From assembly GCF_000422305.1 (NCBI RefSeq), contig NZ_KE383817.1, positions 130,507-194,506 of the forward strand: DNA of 64,000 nucleotides, in the 5' to 3' direction. Below are positions 9,080 to 18,996 of this stretch, piece by piece. The stretch's first letter is position 1. Each line of letters begins with the position of its first letter. The position numbers and the translations under genes were made by a program. This stretch comes from Luteimonas mephitis DSM 12574 (GTDB lineage: Bacteria > Pseudomonadota > Gammaproteobacteria > Xanthomonadales > Xanthomonadaceae). The notes under the pieces were generated by a model, which was given only the letters and a program-made list of their open reading frames with translations, searched no databases and had not been told where the DNA came from.

Positions 9080-10894
9080 CTACTTGTCCTGCTGCAACAC
9101 GGCGAGGAAGGCTTCCTGCGGGATCTCCACGCGGCCAACCTGCTTCATCCGCTTCTTGCCTTCCTTCTGTTTCTCCAGCAGCTTCTTCTTCCGCGAAACG
9201 TCGCCACCATAGCACTTGGCCAGCACGTTCTTGCGCATCGCCTTGACCGTGGTCCGGGCGATGATCTGCGAGCCGACCGCGGCCTGGATCGCGACGTCGA
9301 ACATCTGCCGCGGGATCAGTTCCTTCATCTTTTCAGTCAGTTCGCGGCCGCGGCGGTCGGCATGGCTGCGGTGCACGATCAGCGACAGCGCATCGACCTT
9401 GTCGCCGTTGATCAGCGTGTCCACGCGCACGAACGGGCCGGCGTCGAAGCGCAGGAAGTGATAGTCGAGCGACGCGTAGCCGCGCGAGACGGACTTGAGC
9501 CGGTCGAAGAAGTCCAGCACCACCTCGGCCATCGGCAGTTCGTACGCCACCTGCACCTGGCTGCCCATGTAGGTGATGCCGACCTGGCTGCCGCGCTTCT
9601 CCTCGCACAGCGTGATCACGTTGCCGACGTAGTCCGGCGGGGTCAGGATGTTGGCGCGGATGATCGGCTCGCGGACTTCCTCGATCTGGTTCACCGGCGG
9701 CAGCTTGGCCGGGTTGTCCAGCGGCAGGATCGTGCCGTCGGTCTTGAGTACCTCATAGATCACCGTCGGCGCGGTGCTGATCAGGTTGAGGTCGTACTCG
9801 CGCTCCAGCCGCTCCTGCACGATCTCCATGTGCAGCATGCCGAGGAAGCCGCAGCGGAAGCCGAAGCCCATCGCCTCGGAGCTTTCCGGCTCGAAGCGCA
9901 GCGCGGCATCGTTGAGGCGCAGCTTGTCCAGCGCCTCGCGCAGGTCCGGGTAGTCGTCCGCGTCGACCGGGAACAGACCGGCGAACACGCGCGGCTGCAT
10001 TTCCTGGAAACCGGGCAGCGGTTTCGGCGCCGGGTCGCCGGCAAGCGTCAGGGTGTCGCCGACCGGCGCGCCGTGCACGTCCTTGATCGAGGCGTTGATC
10101 CAGCCCACCTCGCCGGCCCGCAGCGCCGGCATGTCCTTGCGCTTGGGCGTGAACACGCCGACCTTGTCGACCTGGTGGGTGCGCCCGGTGGACATCACCA
10201 GGATCTTGTCGCCGGGCTTGATCTCGCCCTGCATCACCCGCACCAGCGACACGACGCCCAGGTAGTTGTCGAACCACGAATCGATGATCAGCGCCTGCAG
10301 CTTGTCGGTGTCGCGCGGCTTCGGCGGCGGGATGCGGGTGACGATCGCCTCCAGCACGTCCTCGACGTTGAGCCCGGTCTTGGCACTGACCGCCACCGCG
10401 TCGGACGCGTCGATGCCGATCACCGCCTCGATCTCGGCCTTGGCGCGATCGATGTCGGCGGTGGGCAGGTCGATCTTGTTGAGCACCGGCACCACTTCCA
10501 GCCCCTGCTCCACCGCGGTGTAGCAGTTGGCGACCGACTGCGCCTCGACGCCCTGCGCCGCATCGACCACCAGCAGCGCGCCTTCGCAGGCGGCCAGCGA
10601 GCGGCTGACCTCGTAGCTGAAATCGACGTGGCCGGGGGTGTCGATGAAGTTGAGGTGGTAAATTTCACCATCTCGCGCGGTGTACGGCAGCGATACCGAC
10701 TGCGCCTTGATGGTGATGCCGCGCTCGCGCTCGATCGGGTTGTTGTCGAGCACCTGCGATTCCATCTCGCGCGCGGTCAGGCCGCCGCAGATCTGGATGA
10801 TGCGGTCGGCCAGGGTCGACTTGCCGTGGTCGACGTGGGCGATGATGGAGAAGTTGCGGATGCGCTCCATCGAATTTGGCATCGGATCTGACAT
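9080..10894 (-). CDS. lepA: Elongation factor 4 (LepA)
   Basis: A 604-aa ribosome-associated GTPase of the EF-G type. G1 is AHVDHGKST and the switch II region [14 protein letters not shown] is G4. Domains II, III and V are followed by the LepA-specific C-terminal domain with [12 protein letters not shown] and [20 protein letters not shown]. The start could be 10894, 10882 or 10870 (MERIRNFS, which aligns best with E. coli MKNIRNFS). I give the outermost plausible ATG. Upstream reading as far as 11077 is not coding by similarity. It is followed by lepB. Confidence 0.95.
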   Translation of the reverse strand: MSDPMPNSMERIRNFSIIAHVDHGKSTLADRIIQICGGLTAREMESQVLDNNPIERERGITIKAQSVSLPYTARDGEIYHLNFIDTPGHVDFSYEVSRSLAACEGALLVVDAAQGVEAQSVANCYTAVEQGLEVVPVLNKIDLPTADIDRAKAEIEAVIGIDASDAVAVSAKTGLNVEDVLEAIVTRIPPPKPRDTDKLQALIIDSWFDNYLGVVSLVRVMQGEIKPGDKILVMSTGRTHQVDKVGVFTPKRKDMPALRAGEVGWINASIKDVHGAPVGDTLTLAGDPAPKPLPGFQEMQPRVFAGLFPVDADDYPDLREALDKLRLNDAALRFEPESSEAMGFGFRCGFLGMLHMEIVQERLEREYDLNLISTAPTVIYEVLKTDGTILPLDNPAKLPPVNQIEEVREPIIRANILTPPDYVGNVITLCEEKRGSQVGITYMGSQVQVAYELPMAEVVLDFFDRLKSVSRGYASLDYHFLRFDAGPFVRVDTLINGDKVDALSLIVHRSHADRRGRELTEKMKELIPRQMFDVAIQAAVGSQIIARTTVKAMRKNVLAKCYGGDVSRKKKLLEKQKEGKKRMKQVGRVEIPQEAFLAVLQQDK

Positions 10895-11043
10895 GGGGAG
10901 GCGTCGGTGATGGCCGACGTCGCGGCCTTGCGGGGTAAACGCGGCATTATCGCACGGCGCGCGTCCCCGCCCCCGCCGGAAGTCCCTCCCGGCGCCCCGC
11001 GCGCGCCACGGCGTGGCTGCGCGCGATCGCCCATCCGCTGCCT

Positions 11044-11067
11044 GCCTCTCCGGACTGCCGGAGAGGC
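11044..11067 (-). terminator. Perfect hairpin just after the mucD stop
   Basis: GCCTCTCCGG and its exact complement form a 10-bp stem with a 4-nt loop (ACTG), starting 7 nt past the mucD stop on the minus strand. It has no T-tract, so it may be an RNA 3'-end stabiliser or a Rho-dependent end rather than an intrinsic terminator. Confidence 0.5.
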
Positions 11068-11073
11068 CGCCGC

Positions 11074-12579
11074 TCACTGCGCTTCGTCCGCCCGCGGAGT
11101 GACCGCGAAGAAGCGGGTCTGGTTGCCGCGGCGCACCAGCAGCATCACCGTCTGGCCCGGTTTGACCCCGGCCAGGGCGCGGTCGAGCCCGGACACGCTG
11201 GCCACCGTCTCGCTGCCCACCCGCAGCACGATGTCGCCCGGCTGCAGGCCGGCCTCGCGCGCAGCCAGGCCGTCGATGCGGGCGATGCCCACGCCCTCGC
11301 CCGGCTTCAGCCCGGCCTGGCGCCGGTCGTCGGCATCCAGGTCCTGGCCCACCAGGCCCAGCGGGTTGGCAGAAGCCTCGGCCCGGCCCTTGGGCCCGCG
11401 CGGCATCTGCTGCTGCGAGGCGCCGGGCAGCAGGGTCGGATCGAGTTCCTCAAGGGTCACGCGGACGTCCTTCGCCTTGCCGTCGCGCAGGATGCCCAGC
11501 GTCACCTTCGTGCCCGGCGCCATCGCACCGACGATCGGCGGCAGGTCGCTGGACTGGCGGATGTCGGTGCCGTCGATCGAGCGGATCACGTCGCCGATGC
11601 GCAGCCCGGCCTTCTCGCCGGCGCTGCCGGGGGTGACGTCGTTGATCAGCGCGCCACGCGCGTCGGGCAGGCCCAAGCCCCTGGCCGACTCGGCATCCAG
11701 CGCCTGCAACTGCACGCCGATCATGCCGCGGCTGACCTTGCCGGTGGCCTTGAGCTGCTTGACCGCGCCCATCGCCAGGTCGATCGGGATCGCGAAGCTC
11801 ACGCCCATGTAGCCGCCGGAGGCGCTGAAGATCTGCGAGTTGATGCCGATCACCTCGCCGTGGACGTTGAGCAACGGGCCACCGGAATTGCCCTGGTTGA
11901 TCGCCACGTCGGTCTGGATGAACGGCACGTACTGCTGCTGCGCGTAGCGGTTGCTGCGGCCCACCGCGCTGATGATGCCGGCGGTGACCGAGTGGTCGAG
12001 GCCGAACGGCGAGCCGATCGCGATCGCCCACTGCCCGGGCTTGAGCGCGGCCGAATCGCCGATGCGCAGCGTCGGCAACCCGGTTGCCGGGATCTTGAGC
12101 AGCGCGACGTCGGATTGCTCGTCGCTGCCCACGACCCTGGCGGCAAATTCGCGGCCATCGGACAGCTTGACCTTCACCTCATCGGCACCGTCGACGACAT
12201 GGTGGTTGGTCAGCACGTAGCCGTCGGGGGAAATGATGAAGCCGCTGCCCATCGATTCGCCGCGCGGCTGCGGGCCCTGGCCCGGCGCCCCGGGGAACGG
12301 GAAGTCGTCGGGGCCGAAGAAGCGGCGGAAGATTTCGGGGATGTCCTGCTGCGGCACCGCCCGCCGGCGGGGAGACGCCTTGCTGCCGATCTCCGCCACC
12401 ACGTTGACCACGCCCGGGCCGACCTGTTCGACCAGCTGGGAAAAATCCGGCAGGCCGGCCACCGGCGTCGGCGCGGTCGACAGCGTCGATTGCTGCGCGG
12501 TGGCGACGGGAAGCACCACCGCGGTGGTGGCGGCAGCGGTCAGGACGACCAGGACAGCGGCTTGCAAGGGGGCTTTCAT
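11074..12579 (-). CDS. mucD: Periplasmic serine protease DegP/MucD family
   Basis: A 501-aa HtrA-type protease that degrades or refolds damaged periplasmic proteins. A signal peptide covers about 1-30 (cleavage after ATA). In the trypsin-like domain the catalytic triad is visible: His in [12 protein letters not shown], Asp in SDVALLKI and Ser in [11 protein letters not shown]. Two PDZ domains fill the rest (about 290-380 and 410-500). I start at 12579, which has a GAAGGTG ribosome-binding site; upstream in-frame sequence to 12834 overlaps rseA. Placed third after rpoE and rseA, it is probably part of the sigma-E stress operon. Confidence 0.94.
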   Translation of the reverse strand: MKAPLQAAVLVVLTAAATTAVVLPVATAQQSTLSTAPTPVAGLPDFSQLVEQVGPGVVNVVAEIGSKASPRRRAVPQQDIPEIFRRFFGPDDFPFPGAPGQGPQPRGESMGSGFIISPDGYVLTNHHVVDGADEVKVKLSDGREFAARVVGSDEQSDVALLKIPATGLPTLRIGDSAALKPGQWAIAIGSPFGLDHSVTAGIISAVGRSNRYAQQQYVPFIQTDVAINQGNSGGPLLNVHGEVIGINSQIFSASGGYMGVSFAIPIDLAMGAVKQLKATGKVSRGMIGVQLQALDAESARGLGLPDARGALINDVTPGSAGEKAGLRIGDVIRSIDGTDIRQSSDLPPIVGAMAPGTKVTLGILRDGKAKDVRVTLEELDPTLLPGASQQQMPRGPKGRAEASANPLGLVGQDLDADDRRQAGLKPGEGVGIARIDGLAAREAGLQPGDIVLRVGSETVASVSGLDRALAGVKPGQTVMLLVRRGNQTRFFAVTPRADEAQ

Positions 12580-12688
12580 CGGCGAAGCACCTTCAACGTC
12601 AGGCAATGGGAATACGGGCGTGGATGCCACGCGCAGGCGGCGCGAACCAACGGGCGGGCGCAGGCTGCAGGCGAGCGGGCCAAGCGGC

Positions 12689-13657
12689 TCAGCGCGGCCC
12701 GCTGGCGGTGGGCTGCGGGCGTTCGACAGGCGCCGGCGACAGCTCGACGCGCGGCTCGAACGGATGGAACGGGTGCTCCTGCTCCAACAGGCGCTCCTGC
12801 ACCATCCGGCCATAGCTCGCCGAGAACGCGCCATCCGCCGGGTATCCCGGCAGGACCGCCCGCGGCCACGGACGCGCCTGCGGCGGCTCGGTGGCGAACA
12901 GTTCGCTCACCGGCGCGGAGGACGTCGTGGAATCAAGGCCGGCCAGCGCCGACGGTGCGGCGTTCACCGGTGCAGGCGTCGCGCCGGAAGCGGCGACCCG
13001 CACCTGGGCTTCGGCGGCAACGGTGGCGCGGCGAACGCGCGAAACCGCGCGCTGCTGCTGGGCGCGCCCCGCGCGGCGCTCGGCGGCGCGGCGCGGAACC
13101 TCGGCCACTGCAACGGCCGTGGCCAGCGTGGTGGCGGTATCAGGTGCGGTCGGGGCGGGAGCCGGCACCGCCGGTGCAGTGGGATCCACCGCAATGTCGG
13201 GCGATGCTGCCGCATGGGCCATGACCTGGGTCTGCGCCGCCGGTTCGGGATCCGATCCGGGCAGCTGGCGGCCGACGAACAGCGCCACCATCGCCACCGA
13301 CGCGGCCAGCGCGGCACCGCCGCCCCAGCGCGTCCAGCGCGGTTGCCTGGTTGCCGACGGCGCGGTGGCCACCGATGCGGCCTGGTCCTGGCCGGCGATG
13401 GCGCTGGCCACTCGGCGCGAGAAATCAGCCGGCAGCAGCGCGTCGTGGCGACCGCGCAGGATGTCGCCGCAGACCTGCCAGCGCTCCCAGCACGCGGCCA
13501 GTTCGCCGTCGTGTTCGAGTCGGCGCAGCATGAACTTCGCCTGGTCGGGCAGCAGTTCGCCGTCGAGCATCGCCGACAGCTGCTGGCGGTGGTGGTCGTG
13601 GAGCTTGTCGGTTTGCGGGTCGTTGCCGGGCTGGATCATTTCGTCACGCTGGGTCAT
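12689..13657 (-). CDS. rseA: Sigma-E anti-sigma factor RseA
   Basis: A 322-aa membrane anti-sigma factor. The N-terminal cytoplasmic RseA domain (about 20-100) includes LSAMLDGELLPDQAKFMLRR and CWERWQVCGDILRG. A single membrane helix follows near 112-128 (GGAALAASVAMVALFVG). The long periplasmic part is rich in Ala and Pro, with low-complexity stretches. Its start overlaps the rpoE stop by ATGA, so translation is probably coupled. No rseB homologue follows; mucD comes next. Confidence 0.88.
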   Translation of the reverse strand: MTQRDEMIQPGNDPQTDKLHDHHRQQLSAMLDGELLPDQAKFMLRRLEHDGELAACWERWQVCGDILRGRHDALLPADFSRRVASAIAGQDQAASVATAPSATRQPRWTRWGGGAALAASVAMVALFVGRQLPGSDPEPAAQTQVMAHAAASPDIAVDPTAPAVPAPAPTAPDTATTLATAVAVAEVPRRAAERRAGRAQQQRAVSRVRRATVAAEAQVRVAASGATPAPVNAAPSALAGLDSTTSSAPVSELFATEPPQARPWPRAVLPGYPADGAFSASYGRMVQERLLEQEHPFHPFEPRVELSPAPVERPQPTASGPR

Positions 13658-14280
13658 CTGGCTGCACGCTCTGGCCTGGTTTCGACATCCATCAGCGGCC
13701 TGAGTTCCGCATCGATCGCTTCACGGGCACGGAAGATGCGCGAACGCACCGTTCCGATCGGGCAATCCATGCGCTGGGCGATCTCGTCGTAGCTCATTCC
13801 CTCGACCTCGCGCAGGGTGATCGCGGTGCGCAATTCCTCGGGCAATGCGTCAACCGCGCGCATCACCACCTGCTCCATCTGCTGGCGGGCCAGCTCGCGA
13901 TCGGGGGTGTCGGTATCGCGCAGGCGGATGCCCGAATCGAACTGCTCGGCGTCGCTGACGTCGATGTCCTCGGTGGGCGGTCGGCGCTTGTGCGCGACGA
14001 GGTGGTTCTTGGCGGTGTTCACGGCGATGCGGTGCAACCAGGTATAGAACTGGGCGTCACCGCGGAAATTCCCGATCGCGCGGTAGGCGCGGATGAAGGT
14101 GTCCTGGGCAACGTCCTGGCATTCGCTCCAGTCGGCGATGTAGCGCCCGATCAATGCGGCGATGCGGTGCTGGTACTTGCGCACGAGCAGGTCGAACGCC
14201 GCGCTGTCGCCGCGCTGCACGCGCCGGACCAGTTCCTGGTCCAGGTCCTGTCCTTGCTGTGTGTCCACGACTTCGGCCAT
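13654..14280 (-). CDS. rpoE: RNA polymerase sigma factor RpoE (sigma-E)
   Basis: A 208-aa ECF sigma factor for envelope stress. Region 2 (about 20-95) includes DSAAFDLLVRKYQHRI, DVAQDTFIRAYRAI and FYTWLHRIAVNTAKNHL. Region 4 (about 135-195) includes LPEELRTAITLREVEGMSYD and the helix-turn-helix CPIGTVRSRIFRARE. I chose the ATG at 14280: it gives the usual length and lies about 35 nt from a sigma-E promoter, with AGGGAG upstream. The longer open frame to 14886 crosses that promoter and runs antisense into the fadJ-like gene. Confidence 0.96.
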   Translation of the reverse strand: MAEVVDTQQGQDLDQELVRRVQRGDSAAFDLLVRKYQHRIAALIGRYIADWSECQDVAQDTFIRAYRAIGNFRGDAQFYTWLHRIAVNTAKNHLVAHKRRPPTEDIDVSDAEQFDSGIRLRDTDTPDRELARQQMEQVVMRAVDALPEELRTAITLREVEGMSYDEIAQRMDCPIGTVRSRIFRAREAIDAELRPLMDVETRPERAAR

Positions 14281-14321
14281 CGGGCCGGTGCTCCCTGGGG
14301 GCCCGGCCTTCCGGCTGGGCG

Positions 14322-14351
14322 TTATGACATGGGCGTGCGAAGGAAAGTTCC
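14322..14351 (-). promoter_or_regulatory. Sigma-E promoter of rpoE-rseA-mucD
   Basis: On the minus strand GGAACTT (14345-14351) is followed after exactly 16 nt by GTCATAA (14322-14328). This matches the sigma-E pattern GGAACTT-N16-GTCnAA. Transcription would start about 30-35 nt upstream of the rpoE ATG, so the operon should autoregulate. Confidence 0.85.
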
Positions 14352-14472
14352 GCGACATCCTCTCTGCGGCATCCTCACCCACTTGGGGCCGGGTCGCGCC
14401 TGCCACAAGCCATGCAGGCCCGAACGGCGCACGAATGGCGCGTTTCAAGCGCCGATTTGACGCCGATCGAAC

Positions 14473-14486
14473 ATCATCTGGATGAT
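14473..14486. promoter_or_regulatory. Palindrome upstream of the fadJ-like gene, possible operator
   Basis: ATCATC-TG-GATGAT is a perfect 6-2-6 inverted repeat 35 bp before the fadJ-like ATG. Its placement suits a repressor site, but it does not match the FadR or PsrA consensus I know. Confidence 0.3.
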
Positions 14487-14521
14487 AAGGGGCTCCCAGG
14501 CACCGTAACGGAACAAACCCC

Positions 14522-16576
14522 ATGATTGCAGGGCTCGACGGACTGCGCTTCAGCCACTGGCAAGCCGAGCAGCGCGAGGACGGCATCGTCGTGCTCTCGT
14601 TCGACCGCGCCGGCGAGTCGGTCAACACCTTCGCCCAGGACGTGCTGATCGAGCTGGAGGCGCTGATCGAGCGCCTCTCGCTGGACCCGCCCAAGGGCCT
14701 GGTCCTGCGTTCGGGCAAGGCCCGGGGCTTCATCGCCGGCGCCGATATCCGCGAGTTCGCCGAGTTCGACGCCAAGGGCACGATCGGCGACTCCATCCGC
14801 CGGGGCCAGCAGGTATTCCAGCGCCTGGCCGAACTGCGCTGCCCCACCGTGGCCGCGATCCACGGCTTCTGCATGGGCGGCGGCACCGAGATCTCGCTGG
14901 CCTGCGACTACCGGGTGGCCTCGAACGACCCGTCCACCCGCATCGGCCTGCCGGAAGTGAAGCTGGGCATCTATCCCGGCTGGGGCGGCAGCGTGCGCCT
15001 GCCGCGGCTGGTCGGCGCGCCGGCCGCGTTCGACATGATGCTGACCGGCCGCACGCTGTCGGCATCGGCGGCGAAGGCGATTGGACTGGTCGACAAGGTG
15101 GTCGAACCTGCGCTGCTGGTGGATACCGCCGTGGCACTGGTGCTCAAGGGCGCCACGCGCCCGTTCAAGCAGCGCTTCCTCGCCTGGATCACCAACACCT
15201 GGCCGGCGCGGCAGATCCTGGCGCCGCAGATGGCCAAGCAGGTCGCGCGCAAGGCGCGCCGCGAGCACTACCCTGCCCCGTATGCGCTGATCGAAACCTG
15301 GCGCCGCAGCAGCGGCGGCACCCAGGCGCTGCTGGCCGCCGAGCGCAAGTCGGTGGTCAAGCTGGCCGGCACGTCGACGGCCCGCAACCTGACCCGCGTG
15401 TTCTTCCTGCAGGAGCGGCTCAAGGGACTCGGCGGCAAGGACTCGAGCATCAGGCGCGTGCACGTGGTCGGCGCCGGCGTGATGGGCGGCGACATCGCCG
15501 CGTGGTCGGCCTACAAGGGTTTCGAAGTGACGCTGCAGGACCGCGAGCAGCGCTTCATCGACGGCGCGCAGGTGCGCGCGCAGGAACTGTTCGCGAAGAA
15601 GGTTAAGGACGAGGCGAAGCGGCCTGAAGTCGCCGCGCGGCTGAAGTCAGACCTCGCCGGCGACGGCATTCCCGATGCCGACCTCGTCATCGAGGCAATC
15701 ATCGAGCAGGCCGAGGCCAAGCGCGAGCTCTATGCGACGGTGGAGCCGCGGTTGAAGGCCGACGCGTTGCTGACGACCAACACTTCGTCGATCCCGCTGA
15801 CCGAACTGCGCGGGCACATCCAGCGCCCGGCGCAATTCGCCGGCCTGCACTACTTCAACCCGGTGGCGCTGATGCCGCTGGTGGAAATCATCCACCACGA
15901 CGCGATGGCCCCGGAAACCGAAAAGCGCCTGGCCGCGTTCTGCAAGGCGATCGACAAGCTGCCGGTGCCGGTGGCAGGTACGCCCGGCTTCCTGGTCAAC
16001 CGGCTGCTGTTCCCGTACATGCTCGAAGCGGCGACCGCGTATTCGGAAGGCATCCCGGGCGCGGTGATCGACAAGGCGGCGGTGAAGTTCGGCATGCCGA
16101 TGGGGCCGATCGAACTGATCGACACCGTCGGCCTGGACGTTGCTTCCGGCGTCGGCCAGGAGCTGGCGCCGTTCCTCGGACTGCAGATCCCGCCCGCGCT
16201 GGCGTCGCCGCCCGAGCCGGGCAAGCGCGGCAAGAAGGACGGACAGGGTCTGTACGCGTGGGCGGACGGCAAGCCGAAGAAGCCGGAAGTGCCGAAGGAT
16301 TACAAGACGCCCGGCGATCTCGAGGACCGGCTGATCCTGCCGCTGCTCAACGAAGCGGTCGCCGCGCTGCACGACGGCGTGGTGGCCGACGCCGACCTGC
16401 TCGACGCCGGCGTGATCTTCGGCACCGGCTTCGCCCCGTTCCGCGGCGGCCCGATCCGGTACATCCGCGAGACCGGCGCCGATGCCGTGCTGGCCCGCCT
16501 GCAGGCGCTGCAGGCGACGCACGGCGACCGCTTCGCGCCGCGACCGGGATGGGATTCGCCGGCGCTGCGCGACTGA
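14522..16576 (+). CDS. Fatty-acid oxidation multifunctional enzyme (FadJ/FadB-like alpha subunit)
   Basis: A 684-aa fusion for beta-oxidation: enoyl-CoA hydratase followed by 3-hydroxyacyl-CoA dehydrogenase. Crotonase residues Glu123 (GGGTEISLACDY) and Glu145 (GLPEVKLGIYPG) are in place. The Rossmann motif VGAGVMGGDIA lies near 318, with the dehydrogenase His in LHYFNPVALMPLVEI near 445. Two C-terminal dehydrogenase helical domains are present (about 490-684). Slightly shorter than E. coli FadJ (714) and FadB (729). No thiolase gene is adjacent. It is transcribed away from rpoE. The ribosome-binding site is weak. Confidence 0.92.
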   Translation: MIAGLDGLRFSHWQAEQREDGIVVLSFDRAGESVNTFAQDVLIELEALIERLSLDPPKGLVLRSGKARGFIAGADIREFAEFDAKGTIGDSIRRGQQVFQRLAELRCPTVAAIHGFCMGGGTEISLACDYRVASNDPSTRIGLPEVKLGIYPGWGGSVRLPRLVGAPAAFDMMLTGRTLSASAAKAIGLVDKVVEPALLVDTAVALVLKGATRPFKQRFLAWITNTWPARQILAPQMAKQVARKARREHYPAPYALIETWRRSSGGTQALLAAERKSVVKLAGTSTARNLTRVFFLQERLKGLGGKDSSIRRVHVVGAGVMGGDIAAWSAYKGFEVTLQDREQRFIDGAQVRAQELFAKKVKDEAKRPEVAARLKSDLAGDGIPDADLVIEAIIEQAEAKRELYATVEPRLKADALLTTNTSSIPLTELRGHIQRPAQFAGLHYFNPVALMPLVEIIHHDAMAPETEKRLAAFCKAIDKLPVPVAGTPGFLVNRLLFPYMLEAATAYSEGIPGAVIDKAAVKFGMPMGPIELIDTVGLDVASGVGQELAPFLGLQIPPALASPPEPGKRGKKDGQGLYAWADGKPKKPEVPKDYKTPGDLEDRLILPLLNEAVAALHDGVVADADLLDAGVIFGTGFAPFRGGPIRYIRETGADAVLARLQALQATHGDRFAPRPGWDSPALRD

Positions 16577-16602
16577 GGCACAGGCATTCCGGGAACCCGA
16601 AT

Positions 16603-16737
16603 CCCCGTAGGAGCGGCCCATGGCCGCGAGCTTTCCAGTTTGCAACCCATCCCGGCTTGCCACCTGCCTAGGCTTGCCACCCGTCTCCGCTTGCCACCTG
16701 CCTCGGAAAAGCTCGCGGCCATGGGCCGCTCCTACGG
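16603..16737. repeat. GTAG-type REP inverted repeat 3 with internal tandem repeats
   Basis: The outer arms carry CCCCGTAGGAGCGGCCCATG and the reverse complement. The loop is enlarged by three tandem units of about 16 bp (GCTTGCCACCTGCCT, with one variant) from about 16657 to 16704. It lies between the convergent fadJ-like and 2OG-oxygenase genes, 16 nt past the stop of the latter. Confidence 0.85.
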
Positions 16738-16753
16738 CAGGCGCCGGCGGCTT

Positions 16754-17437
16754 TCAGCGCCGGAACCAGCCTGCGATGCTGTAGCGGTCGTCGCCCGCCC
16801 AGGGCGCGACCAGGGTGACCTGGTGCATCTGCGGCACCCGGAACAGGCTCAGCGAGTTCCAGTGCGGCACGAACGTCTCGGCGATGTCGCCGCTGTCGCC
16901 GAAGAACTGCAGCTGCCCGCCCCAGTCGGCCCGCCAGTTGCGGCCGAGGTTGATGACGTAGGCGAACGCGCGGTCCTCGTCGGTCGCGCTGTCGTTGTGC
17001 ATGTTGAGGAAGTGGCCCTGCCGGTAGCGTGCGGCCATCGCGCTGACCATGCGGATGCGGCTGTCACCGGTGAGCTCGTGCGTGAACGCGATGAACTGCG
17101 GGCTGTTGAGGAACTCCAGCACCACGTGCAGGAGCAGGCCGGGGTCGCGGCCGTCGCGCAGCGCCTCGACCATGCGATAGCGGTCGAACACGAACTCGAA
17201 GCCGTCGCGCGCCCGTGCATACGCCGCGCGCAGCAGCTCGCCGTCCTCGCGCGGCGCGGGCGGAGGCCCTTCCGGCACCAGGTCGGCGCGCTGCGACACC
17301 TCCCAAGGCACCTCGCGCTCGAGGCATTCGCGGATGCGCTCGGCGGCCGACGCCTGCAGGAAGTCGCGGATCTGCACGCGACCGCGCTGCAGCAACCGGG
17401 TGCGCCAGGGTCCTGTGTCAAGTTCGTTGCTGATCAT
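16754..17437 (-). CDS. 2-oxoglutarate/Fe(II)-dependent oxygenase (prolyl 4-hydroxylase type)
   Basis: A 227-aa protein with the double-stranded beta-helix features of the 2OG-Fe(II) oxygenase superfamily. Iron ligands would be His and Asp in LNMHNDS (about 144-146) and a distal His in VPQMHQVTLV. An Arg that could bind 2-oxoglutarate follows in DDRYSIAGWF at the C-terminus. The substrate is not evident; related bacterial proteins hydroxylate prolyl or aspartyl side chains. Neighbours give no clue: convergent with the fadJ-like gene, 68 bp after pilZ. Confidence 0.82.
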   Translation of the reverse strand: MISNELDTGPWRTRLLQRGRVQIRDFLQASAAERIRECLEREVPWEVSQRADLVPEGPPPAPREDGELLRAAYARARDGFEFVFDRYRMVEALRDGRDPGLLLHVVLEFLNSPQFIAFTHELTGDSRIRMVSAMAARYRQGHFLNMHNDSATDEDRAFAYVINLGRNWRADWGGQLQFFGDSGDIAETFVPHWNSLSLFRVPQMHQVTLVAPWAGDDRYSIAGWFRR

Positions 17438-17505
17438 CGTCGCGATCGCCAGGCCGGTGGCCGCGCCAGGTCCGGCAACAGGCCGGATGCACGCGGCGCT
17501 CCGGG

Positions 17506-17865
17506 TTACATGGTGTGGGTCTGCTTGTCCGCGCCGAGCGCGCCGGCGAGCAGGGTTTCGATGCGGCCCTTGACCGTCTCGCCCTCGGGCGTGTCGGCAA
17601 ACTGCACGCCGACACCGGCGGTACGGTTGCCCTGGGCGCCGGTCGGCGTGGCCCAGACCACCTTGCCGGCCACAGGCAGGCGTTCGCTGGACTCGGGCAG
17701 GGTCAGCAGCAGGAACACCTCGTCGCCAAGGAAGTAGCGCTTGGGCGTGGGCACGAAGATGCCGCCATGCTTCAGGTACGGCATGTAGGCGGCGTAGAGC
17801 TGCGCCTTGTCCTTCACCGCCAGCGACAGGATGCCTTGCCGCGCGCCGCCTGGTGTTGCCGTCAT
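17506..17865 (-). CDS. pilZ: Type IV pilus PilZ-domain protein
   Basis: A 119-aa PilZ-family protein. The N-terminal RxxxR c-di-GMP motif is absent (the start reads GILSLAVKDKAQLYAAYMPY), as in Xanthomonas and Pseudomonas PilZ proper, which is needed for type IV pili and acts through PilB and FimX rather than by binding c-di-GMP itself. The core GGIFVPTPKRYFLGDEVFLLL and AGVGVQF are typical. GAGAGAG precedes the ATG. It lies downstream of holB, the usual place for this gene. Confidence 0.9.
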   Translation of the reverse strand: MTATPGGARQGILSLAVKDKAQLYAAYMPYLKHGGIFVPTPKRYFLGDEVFLLLTLPESSERLPVAGKVVWATPTGAQGNRTAGVGVQFADTPEGETVKGRIETLLAGALGADKQTHTM

Positions 17866-18051
17866 GTCATCGCTCTCTCATTGTCGTGTTGCCATCCGTG
17901 GCGCGGATCGATCGGCTTGCGGATCGCCCTGCCCCACATCGCGCGAGGTGCGTTCGCCCGGGACGCGGAAGATGCTTCGCAACCCCCTGGACTGCCCCGT
18001 TGCCTGGCGCCGCGCACCGCAGCCTGCTGCCGGGGATCGGCCAGATGCCCC

Positions 18052-18996
18052 TCACCCGCGCCACGCCAGCAGCAATTCGGCAACCGCGAGGTCAGCGCGC
18101 ACCGTGGTCTGCAGCAGTTCGCGGGTCCGGTTGGCGGCGTCGAACCAGGCGGCCAGCTTCCGCATTCGCGCTGGCGCGGTCAAGCTCGCCGCTTCGGCCA
18201 CGGCGAGGTCGGCGGCGTGGCGCAGGCGCATCGCCGTATCGTCGCCGGCGGTCCAGCGCTGCGCCGCCTCGACGGCCCCCAGGTCGCCGCGCGCGAGCTT
18301 GGCGAGGTCGGCTGCAACTTCACGCCGCAGTGCGATGCCGCCATCGTGAAGCCACGCATCTGCCAGCCCGGGATGGCCTCGTGCGGCGTCGAGTGCTTCG
18401 TCCGCGGCCTTCTGAGGGTGTCCCTGCGCCTGCAGCCAGGCCCGCGCCTCGTCACGCGGCGGCAGCCGGAACTCGAGCCGCTGGCAGCGGCTGCGGATGG
18501 TCGCCGACAGCTTCTCCGGGCGCGCGCTGACCAGCCACAGGTGGCGGCCCGGCACGGGCTCCTCCAGCGTCTTGAGAAGGGCGTTGCTTGCGGCGTGGTT
18601 GATCATGTCGGCCGGATCGATGATCGCGACCTGCGCGCCGCCGAACTGCGGCGTCAGCGTCAGCTGTTCCGACAGCGCGCGGATCTGTTCGATGACGATC
18701 TCGGTGCGCAGCTTCGAGCCGTCCCTGGTCGGGATGAACGAGATGTCCATGAAATCGGGATGGGTGCCGGCCACCATCAGTTCGCAGCCCCGGCACTTGC
18801 TGCAGGGCGCGCCGCCGGCAACCGGCTGCGTGCACATCAGGCGGCGCGCCAGTTGCAGCGCAACAGCATGCTTGCCCATGTGCACGGGGCCGCAGAACAG
18901 CTGCGCGTGCCCGAGTTTGCCGGCGTCGAGCGCGACAGCCGCATGGTCGTGGACGCGCTGTTGCCACGGAGCCAGCACGGGATTCGCGTCGCTCAT
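18052..18996 (-). CDS. holB: DNA polymerase III subunit delta prime
   Basis: A 314-aa clamp-loader subunit. An AAA+-type fold is visible with a degenerate P-loop ([11 protein letters not shown]) and zinc-binding cysteines in [18 protein letters not shown]. The sensor-1 region is [15 protein letters not shown] and the SRC motif is RSRCQRLEF. It overlaps tmk by ATGA. With DnaX and delta (not here) it opens the beta clamp. Confidence 0.93.
   Translation of the reverse strand: MSDANPVLAPWQQRVHDHAAVALDAGKLGHAQLFCGPVHMGKHAVALQLARRLMCTQPVAGGAPCSKCRGCELMVAGTHPDFMDISFIPTRDGSKLRTEIVIEQIRALSEQLTLTPQFGGAQVAIIDPADMINHAASNALLKTLEEPVPGRHLWLVSARPEKLSATIRSRCQRLEFRLPPRDEARAWLQAQGHPQKAADEALDAARGHPGLADAWLHDGGIALRREVAADLAKLARGDLGAVEAAQRWTAGDDTAMRLRHAADLAVAEAASLTAPARMRKLAAWFDAANRTRELLQTTVRADLAVAELLLAWRG

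Noticed and set aside
8036..10891. 951-codon open frame on the plus strand
   Set aside because: It is the mirror of lepB and lepA in a high-GC genome; composition is His/Arg/Asp-rich and no family is recognisable.
14281..14886. Long N-terminal extension of rpoE
   Set aside because: It would cross the sigma-E promoter and run antisense into the fadJ-like gene; sigma factors of this type start at about position 14280.
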